Source of the DNA: CAZUGA01 sp964626505
Lineage (GTDB): Bacteria; Pseudomonadota; Gammaproteobacteria; Methylococcales; UBA1147
Direction of reading: 5' to 3'
Assembly: GCA_964626505.1 (NCBI GenBank)
Contig: CAZVFR010000093.1
Location: 1 to 12,473, forward strand
DNA length: 12,473 nt
Under the pieces are notes generated by a model, which ran no database searches, was not told where the DNA came from, and saw only the letters and a list, made by a program, of their open reading frames with translations. Both the position numbers and the translations under genes were made by a program. Below, piece after piece: positions 7,396 to 12,473 of the stretch; position 1 is the stretch's first letter, and every line of letters starts with the position of its first letter.

Positions 7396-9183
7396 ATGAA
7401 GGAACTAGAAGTAATTGGGTTACTTTGGCCCTTCGTACGACGCCACGCCCGAGCTGTATCAGTCATGATTTCCCTGGGTCTTCTCGAGGCATTATTGGAA
7501 AGTGTTGGCATCAGCCTGTTTATTCCGCTCTTCTATAGTCTGGAACAGTTTAACTTCGAACCGGAAACTGGCAATTTACTGAGTCAACTCCTGAACCAGA
7601 TCTATGAATTCGTTCCGGCTTCAAATCGACTGCTTATTATCTCATTATGCATCTTTAGCTTAATCCTTATAAAGAATATTATCTCGTATGGAAATGGCGT
7701 ACTTTATAGTTGGACGAATGCCCGATTAAACCATTACTTGCGTCATAAAGTTCTTGATCAACTGCTGCATGTCGGCATGGGTTTCATTGAGCGTAGCGAT
7801 CCCGGTAAACTACTTAACACCTTGGAAGGTGAAACCGAGACGACCAGTGATGCGCTATCAACCCTTGTCGGGTTAATGATTAACCTGTGTACCATCCTTG
7901 TTTTCACAGCGCTCCTTCTGCTCATTTCTTGGCAACTGACACTTTTAGTTGCAGGTGTCCTATTCTGTATTTCCGTCATCGCTCGATTTATAACGCGCCG
8001 AGTCGAAGGCCTTTCACGAATAGGACTGCGGTCAGAGGAAGTGGTTTCACGGCGCATTCTTGAGATATTCAAAGGCATGCGTACCATTCGCATTTTTGGT
8101 AACGAAGCCCATGAACAGGAAACGTTCGACAAGGCTTCGTGGCGCGCGAGTCAAGTCTACTTCAAAATAGACCGGATTTCCGGATTGATAGAGCCCGTGT
8201 CTGAAATCATAGCTGTCAGCTTACTTTTCTTCCTTTTCTTCAGCACACTCCAAAATCCACAAAATCTCCCTTTGATACTGGTGTTTATTTTTATTTTGCT
8301 TCGGCTGCGCCCATACTTTTCCGAGCTGGACGATTCCCGCAACGAACTATTGGCTGCTAGCGCTGGTATAGAGGAAGTGGTGAATCTATTCGATCGCGAA
8401 AGTAAGCCCTATATTAGCTCTGGGAAACGTACTTTTAGCGATCTAAAAAACTCAGTTTTCCTTGATTCCATATCTTTCCAATACGATCCTGCCGACCCTC
8501 GAGCGCTTGATCATATCTCAATGCATATCTTGCGAGGCCAAACAACCGCGCTTGTCGGTCGTTCCGGCGCGGGCAAATCGACTCTTATTAATCTTATTCT
8601 TCGATTTTACGACCCGACTGAAGGTACGATTTATGTTGATGACGTGCCGCTTCGGCAGTTCGATTTAGAATTATGGCGTCGGCGTATTGCTATCGTTGAT
8701 CAAGATGTTCATTTGTTCGATACTACAGTGCGGCAAAACATTGCTTATGGACGCTTGCAAGCGACCGAGAAAGAAATCATCGGCGCGGCCAAACAGGCTA
8801 ATGCTCACGAATTCATTTCAGCCCTTCGTCGAGGCTATAACACTCGGATTGGAGACCGAGGTGTGCGGCTCTCAGCCGGGCAGAAACAGCGTATTGCGCT
8901 CGCAAGAGCGATCGTGCGCGACCCGGAAATTCTTATCTTGGATGAGGCGACAAACGCACTCGACAGCATAACGGAACACGCTATCCAAGAATCCCTCCAG
9001 AGGTTTTCGCAGGATCGGACTGTTATCGTCATCGCGCACCGGCTTTCAACAATTGAACAAGCCGACCAAATTATCGTATTGGATCATGGCAAAATTGTTG
9101 AGCAAGGAAATGTACAACAGCTTCTGCGAAATGGGGCTCTGTTCGCTAATATGCATGCTCTGCAGAACAAGCAGTCAACATAG
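7396..9183 (+). CDS. ABC exporter, fused membrane and ATPase domains (MsbA/HepA-like)
   Basis: This 595-residue half-transporter would work as a homodimer in the inner membrane to flip or export a large amphipathic substrate. About six membrane segments lie at residues 20-48, 78-103, 155-177, 180-200, 266-284 and 289-305. The ATPase domain has Walker A GRSGAGKS (388-395), Q-loop Gln436, signature LSAGQ (492-496), Walker B ILILDE (512-517) and switch His548. The signature has Ala in place of the usual second Gly. The glycan-modifying gene follows 131 bases later, so a lipid-linked saccharide or polysaccharide substrate is likely, but this is inferred from context. AAGGAAA at 7376-7382 is far from the ATG at 7396. 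It lies nearer an ATG at 7388 that opens a three-codon frame (ATG GAT AGA TGA) overlapping the exporter ATG, so start coupling is possible. The family also contains lipid and peptide exporters. Confidence 0.9.
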   Translation: MKELEVIGLLWPFVRRHARAVSVMISLGLLEALLESVGISLFIPLFYSLEQFNFEPETGNLLSQLLNQIYEFVPASNRLLIISLCIFSLILIKNIISYGNGVLYSWTNARLNHYLRHKVLDQLLHVGMGFIERSDPGKLLNTLEGETETTSDALSTLVGLMINLCTILVFTALLLLISWQLTLLVAGVLFCISVIARFITRRVEGLSRIGLRSEEVVSRRILEIFKGMRTIRIFGNEAHEQETFDKASWRASQVYFKIDRISGLIEPVSEIIAVSLLFFLFFSTLQNPQNLPLILVFIFILLRLRPYFSELDDSRNELLAASAGIEEVVNLFDRESKPYISSGKRTFSDLKNSVFLDSISFQYDPADPRALDHISMHILRGQTTALVGRSGAGKSTLINLILRFYDPTEGTIYVDDVPLRQFDLELWRRRIAIVDQDVHLFDTTVRQNIAYGRLQATEKEIIGAAKQANAHEFISALRRGYNTRIGDRGVRLSAGQKQRIALARAIVRDPEILILDEATNALDSITEHAIQESLQRFSQDRTVIVIAHRLSTIEQADQIIVLDHGKIVEQGNVQQLLRNGALFANMHALQNKQST

Positions 9184-9314
9184 GATTGATCGATCCAGTG
9201 TGTCGGGACACGGTTAGCCACAAGGCTCATTTCACCAAGAAGGGTCAGAAGTGAAACGCTGTGGCCTCATCCCGGCTTACTAGAAGGAATCCATCAACAG
9301 AGGAATCTAGCGCG
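9184..9314. other. Exporter-to-fusion gene spacer with several inverted repeats
   Basis: This 131-base gap holds GTGTC-GG-GACAC at 9200-9211 and a 6-base inverted repeat, TTTCAC at 9230-9235 with GTGAAA at 9251-9256. It also holds a small AGCC-ACAA-GGCT hairpin at about 9216-9227. None is followed by a T-run, so they do not look like classical terminators. The exporter and the fusion gene may still be one transcript. Confidence 0.3.
9299..9304 (+). promoter_or_regulatory. Ribosome binding site deciding the fusion gene start
   Basis: AGAGGA lies 10 bases before the ATG at 9315. The frame is open further upstream to a GTG at 9261, but that codon has no comparable Shine-Dalgarno sequence. Its extra 18 residues (rich in Ser, Arg and Glu) lie outside the glycosyltransferase fold. 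Confidence 0.6.
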
Positions 9315-11996
9315 ATGAAACAAGAGAAACAATACGGCAGACCGGGTGCAATACATGTATCCATCATCATCGCGGCCCGAAATATTGAATCGACAATCGC
9401 GGAAACGTTAGTTTCCGTCCTCGAGCAAAAATTTGAACAATGGGAAGCACTAGTTATCGTCAATGCGTCTTCGGACCGTACGCGTACAATCGCCGACGAA
9501 TTCGCTGCGAAGGACCTGCGCATTCGCGTGATAGAACAAAGGCTTCCGGGAGTCAGTGCAGCCCGCAATCGGGGGATTGAACTAGCTCAATACGACTGGC
9601 TGCTATTTCTGGACGGGGACGATTGGATTCCGCCAAATCATTTGGACCGAATGACCACTGCGTTGAGTGCCGACCCACAGGCATCAGCGGTATATTGTGG
9701 ATGGTGCTGGGTATCTCCGGATGGATACCATTTTCATCAATACATTGGTAGGGAAACGGGCGATTTATTTCACGTCCACGCTGATGAGTGCCCTCATGCG
9801 ATCCACGCCTACATTATCCGTCGGGATATCATCGATACTGTCGGAATGTTTGATCCTGAGCTGCATACCTGTGAAGATTGGGATATTTGGCAGCGAGCAT
9901 CCCGTACCGGTATCAAATTTGCCCACGTTCCTAAAGTATTGGCACCTTGTCGTATGCGTCCCTTCTCGGCATCTACGGACGGACGTAGGATATTGGCCGA
10001 TGGCTTGAAAGTTTTGATGAAAGGGCACGAACAAGATGCACGTGTACCCTACTCTCATCCAAAATATCCGCATGGTTTGCCCCATCACCATTTATCCGAA
10101 AAGAAAATCTACTTACTGTGCTCAGCCGCTGGATTACTGATTGGCCGTGGGGAAAACCCGAATTACCTATTGGGAGAACTGAAACAAGAATTCACGCCTG
10201 ATTTGGACTTTTATTCGGTAGCGGATTGTATAGTATTGGCAACGCTGCTGTCTGCATGCAAACCGCTCGCGCTATGGGATAAAACATGGGCAGAATTCGA
10301 GCCCCGCAGTCATAAATTTTTGGTTGCATTGGAAGCACATTCAGGACTCGCTGACCTAGCTCAGAATGCAGGGGCTATCACGCCTCGGCTAGCGCAAATC
10401 CATATGGGTTCCATAGGCGGGTTCAATAAGCTGCGTGAACTAATCAATAAGGTGATATTATTCCCGCACAAACTGAAAGCTGTTTTACCTAGATACCTAC
10501 AATTGCAAAAATATTACTTGAAACGATACATTCTCACCAGCTTACGCCTGGTACCTCGTCTCAACCAGTGGGTGCTTATGGCTTATCAGCGCATATGTCC
10601 GGCGGAAGACGAAGATTTTTTTCAAGAACTGTTCGACGACCAACCTGATCCCTGGGGCTATACCAGCGCATATGAGCAAACTAAATACGAGCAAACATTG
10701 GACATGATTCCAGACCAGCCGATCCAGAATGCTATCGAATTAGGCTGCGCAGAAGGGCATTTTTCCGTACAACTTGCGCCTCGGGTCAAGCAATTATTGT
10801 GTACCGATATATCGGACACCGCACTGGATCGCGCGGCAAAACGCTGTAGTGAATTCGACAACATTAAGTTTCAGCGCTTGGATATTACCAGCGACCCAAT
10901 TCCCGGCAAATTCGACCTAATGATATGCAGCGAGGTCTTGTATTATGCGGGAAACCGCAAAAATCTTCGCGTGATAGCACAAAAGATGGTTGATGCGCTA
11001 AACCCACAGGGCCGATTGATTATGGCCCATGGTAACTTAGTGGTTGATGAACCCAACCGAACGGGATTTAACTGGAGCCATGCGTTTGGAGCCAAAGGCA
11101 TCGGCGAAGTGTTTTCAGAAATCACCAGTCTTCATTTTGAGCGAGAATTACATACCCCACTGTATCGGGTTCAATCGTTCAGAAAAATTGACCCGACGAA
11201 GCAAGAGAGCCCACTGACAAACCGCCAAATCATCGAAATCGATCAACCAACCGAATTGGAAGCAGACGTTGAATCACAAGTACTTTGGAACGGGACGTCA
11301 GATAAATTACCTATCTTGCTATACCACAGTGTGACTCCAAATGGTTCTGAGGCGTTGGCTGAATGGAGGGTTTCGCCGCAAAAATTCGAAGAACATTTAT
11401 CCGCTTTGCACGAAGCAGGCTGCCAAACCATTACGCTGGATGATTGTTATAACTGGATATACGAATCGACACCGCTACCCAAGAACGCTGTTTTAATTAC
11501 CTTCGACGACGGCTACCTCGATTTCATGGAGTACGCTTGGCCTTGTTTGCAACGCCATGGATTTACCGCAAGCGTTTATTTGGTCGCAAACGAGATTGGA
11601 AAAACCAACGTCTGGGATAGACAATACGGAGAAGTGAAACCGTTGATGGACTGGAAACAGATTTTACAATTGCGCAGTGAAGGCATTTCGTTCGGTTCCC
11701 ATTCAGCGTCTCATCCCGTGCTCACATCAAAACATCGGAAATTCGTCGTAAACGAATTAGAACAATCCAAAGATATCTTGGAACAAGGATTCGGCGAGCC
11801 AATCAAATCTTTCGCTTACCCTTACGGAGAAAGCACTATCATAACGCGCTTTCTTGCAGGTAGTGTAGGGTACGATCTTGCCCTAACCTGTACGAGCCAA
11901 ATCAGCCAATTACACCATTCACCACTGGCGCTGCCGCGCATTGAAATGACTGAATCCCACACCGGGAAATCCCTTATAAAAGCCTTAGGACTTTAG
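9315..11996 (+). CDS. Three-domain fusion: GT2 glycosyltransferase, NodS-like methyltransferase, NodB/CE4 polysaccharide deacetylase
   Basis: This 893-residue protein joins three enzymes. Residues ~14-230 are a family 2 glycosyltransferase: VSIIIAARN start, donor/metal site DGDD at 100-103, and catalytic-type Glu-Asp in CEDWDIW at 186-192. Residues 230-430 form a linker with a basic, partly hydrophobic stretch that could touch the membrane, but no clear membrane span. Residues ~445-625 are a class I SAM methyltransferase, with DPWGYTSAYEQTKYEQTL at 445-462, ELGCAEG at 475-481 and TDIS at 497-500; the DPW-Y-YE-KY entry resembles NodS. Residues ~665-893 are a CE4 deacetylase with TFDDG at 729-733, HSASH at 796-800 and YPYG at 835-838, the last resembling the IcaB/PgaB-type motif. 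All key residues are present. No signal peptide is seen, so it is probably cytoplasmic, as SAM use requires. Likely job: assembly, N-deacetylation and methylation of an amino-sugar glycan exported by the neighbouring ABC protein. Substrate and methylation site are inference. Confidence 0.92.
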   Translation: MKQEKQYGRPGAIHVSIIIAARNIESTIAETLVSVLEQKFEQWEALVIVNASSDRTRTIADEFAAKDLRIRVIEQRLPGVSAARNRGIELAQYDWLLFLDGDDWIPPNHLDRMTTALSADPQASAVYCGWCWVSPDGYHFHQYIGRETGDLFHVHADECPHAIHAYIIRRDIIDTVGMFDPELHTCEDWDIWQRASRTGIKFAHVPKVLAPCRMRPFSASTDGRRILADGLKVLMKGHEQDARVPYSHPKYPHGLPHHHLSEKKIYLLCSAAGLLIGRGENPNYLLGELKQEFTPDLDFYSVADCIVLATLLSACKPLALWDKTWAEFEPRSHKFLVALEAHSGLADLAQNAGAITPRLAQIHMGSIGGFNKLRELINKVILFPHKLKAVLPRYLQLQKYYLKRYILTSLRLVPRLNQWVLMAYQRICPAEDEDFFQELFDDQPDPWGYTSAYEQTKYEQTLDMIPDQPIQNAIELGCAEGHFSVQLAPRVKQLLCTDISDTALDRAAKRCSEFDNIKFQRLDITSDPIPGKFDLMICSEVLYYAGNRKNLRVIAQKMVDALNPQGRLIMAHGNLVVDEPNRTGFNWSHAFGAKGIGEVFSEITSLHFERELHTPLYRVQSFRKIDPTKQESPLTNRQIIEIDQPTELEADVESQVLWNGTSDKLPILLYHSVTPNGSEALAEWRVSPQKFEEHLSALHEAGCQTITLDDCYNWIYESTPLPKNAVLITFDDGYLDFMEYAWPCLQRHGFTASVYLVANEIGKTNVWDRQYGEVKPLMDWKQILQLRSEGISFGSHSASHPVLTSKHRKFVVNELEQSKDILEQGFGEPIKSFAYPYGESTIITRFLAGSVGYDLALTCTSQISQLHHSPLALPRIEMTESHTGKSLIKALGL

Positions 11997-12070
11997 ACGG
12001 ATACCTGGAATTGCAACCGTTTGTTAACAATCCAAGCCGCTCATATAGGTCGATGCGTTAGTACTTTATA

Positions 12071-12136
12071 ATGAGTAATGGATTTTGGTTAATCGCTTTG
12101 GCGATAGCGATCTTAAACCATTCCTTAACCTTGTAA
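12071..12136 (+). CDS. Possible 21-residue hydrophobic microprotein
   Basis: An ATG opens MSNGFWLIALAIAILNHSLTL and ends in TAA. Residues 5-15 are strongly hydrophobic, as in a very short membrane peptide. There is no Shine-Dalgarno sequence before it, and part of the frame overlaps a small hairpin, so chance is the likelier explanation. Recorded because small membrane peptides are easily missed. Confidence 0.12.
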   Translation: MSNGFWLIALAIAILNHSLTL

Positions 12137-12141
12137 AGTTG

Positions 12142-12156
12142 AACGTACCGTACGTT
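12142..12156. repeat. Perfect 15-base palindrome, AACGTAC-C-GTACGTT
   Basis: Two 7-base arms are exact inverted copies around a single C. Its centre, TACCGTA, is repeated twice further downstream at 12264-12270 and 12274-12280. It sits about 200 bases before the next gene and resembles a dimeric regulator site. The regulator is unknown. Confidence 0.45.
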
Positions 12157-12228
12157 GAGTACGGGCAGAGCGCGAACGTTTACACGAATATGGCAGAAAA
12201 TGAGTGGATTTCGTCATGGTAATATAGG

Positions 12229-12248
12229 CTAGAATATCGATATACTAG
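12229..12248. repeat. Imperfect 20-base palindrome centred on ATATCGATAT
   Basis: CTAG at 12229-12232 and CTAG at 12245-12248 flank the perfect palindrome ATATCGATAT at 12234-12243, with one mismatched A on each side. It lies 110 bases before the next coding start. A protein-binding site is plausible; AT-rich sequence makes chance possible. Confidence 0.35.
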
Positions 12249-12259
12249 AAGATTGTCAT

Positions 12260-12280
12260 AAAATACCGTAAAATACCGTA
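12260..12280 (+). repeat. Tandem duplicate of the 10-mer AAAATACCGT
   Basis: The 10-mer occurs twice head to tail at 12260-12269 and 12270-12279, followed by A. The period is about one helical turn, so two proteins bound here would face the same side of the DNA. Each copy, with its next base, contains TACCGTA, the core of the palindrome at 12142-12156. A replication-slippage duplication is the simple alternative. Confidence 0.5.
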
Positions 12281-12345
12281 CAGCTGAGGTTAGCATTAGT
12301 GCAAACGGGCAATCAATTTGGCCTAGACGGACCTCTATACAGAAC

Positions 12346-12351
12346 AGGGAG
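12346..12351 (+). promoter_or_regulatory. Ribosome binding site for the TTG-started gene at 12358
   Basis: AGGGAG lies 6 bases before the TTG at 12358. An in-frame TAA at 12352-12354 blocks any earlier start, so this site and the TTG together fix the start of the last gene. Confidence 0.6.
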
Positions 12352-12357
12352 TAAGCA

Positions 12358-12473
12358 TTGATAACCACTTACAGCGTTGAGCGCCCCAGCCGCTTGGTCA
12401 AATCTACAAGCCCATTCGAATGGTGGGATTACATCATCTTTGTAGTCCTTAGTGCGGCAATGCTTTACGCCAT
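12358..12473 (+). CDS. N-terminus of a membrane protein, truncated by the window edge
   Basis: Thirty-eight codons are visible, starting from TTG with a good AGGGAG site. The N-terminus is a short basic cytoplasmic-type segment (VERPSRLVK at residues 8-16), followed by PFEWWDY and a hydrophobic run (IIFVVLSAAMLYA, about residues 26-38) that looks like a first membrane segment. Too little is seen to assign a family. Given the neighbours, a membrane glycosyltransferase or another glycan-assembly protein is plausible, but that is inference from context only. The upstream gap carries several palindromes, suggesting its own promoter. Confidence 0.6.
   Translation, partial: MITTYSVERPSRLVKSTSPFEWWDYIIFVVLSAAMLYA

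Larger units (their letters stand above)
11997..12357. other. 361-base repeat-rich intergenic region
   Basis: No recognised gene lies between the fusion gene and the next coding start. The stretch holds a perfect palindrome TTGTTAACAA at 12021-12030, a possible 21-codon hydrophobic frame (12071-12136) and a small hairpin ATCGC-TTTG-GCGAT at 12092-12105. Two further palindromes (12142-12156 and 12229-12248) and a tandem 10-mer (12260-12280) follow. No terminator with a T-run is evident for the fusion gene. The density of palindromes suggests a regulated promoter region for the gene starting at 12358. Confidence 0.5.

Noticed and set aside
9261..9314. GTG start at 9261 for the fusion gene
   Set aside because: The ATG at 9315 has AGAGGA at good spacing, and the extra 18 residues lie outside the glycosyltransferase fold.
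12260..12280. CRISPR array
   Set aside because: Only two 10-base units with no spacers; a short tandem duplication.
11997..12357. JUMPstart/ops element expected ahead of polysaccharide operons
   Set aside because: No GGCGGTAG-type sequence was found in this gap or before the exporter gene.

Overview
The window looks like a chromosomal segment of a Gram-negative proteobacterium, most likely a gammaproteobacterium. The basis is the left-hand gene order: fmt-def transcribed leftward, then a LysM protein, dprA, smg, topA and tsaC transcribed rightward. This resembles the fmt-def-LysM-dprA-tsaC block of pseudomonads and relatives; Smg is a beta/gammaproteobacterial family. The species cannot be named from the sequence alone.

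Region by region: positions 1-593 (minus strand) hold the first codons of fmt and the complete def, which act on the formyl group of initiator methionine. A short divergent intergenic region follows. Positions 721-6779 (plus strand) hold housekeeping genes: a secreted LysM protein, dprA (DNA uptake and recombination), smg, topA (DNA topoisomerase I with four C-terminal Cys4 zinc fingers) and tsaC (tRNA threonylcarbamoyladenosine synthesis). The dprA reading frame is intact, but its conserved N-terminus has no ATG, GTG or TTG in frame. That suggests a one-base deletion or a non-canonical start.

Positions 6780-7395 form a gene-poor boundary. It holds a near-palindrome, a minus-strand fragment resembling the 3' end of a tRNA (tRNA-Tyr-like T-arm and acceptor strand), a candidate promoter and two mutually exclusive hairpins. 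To its right the content changes to cell-envelope glycan genes: an ABC exporter (7396-9183); a large fused protein (9315-11996) joining a family 2 glycosyltransferase, a NodS-like SAM methyltransferase and a NodB/CE4 polysaccharide deacetylase; and the start of a membrane protein running off the end (12358 onward). The 361-base gap before that last gene is rich in palindromes and short repeats.

The right-hand genes can be read as one pathway: make a glycan or glycolipid, remove an N-acetyl group, methylate the product, and export it. The three-enzyme fusion, which resembles Nod-factor chemistry built into one polypeptide, is the most unusual feature. The tRNA-like fragment at the boundary makes it possible, but not proven, that the glycan cluster arrived by site-specific integration.
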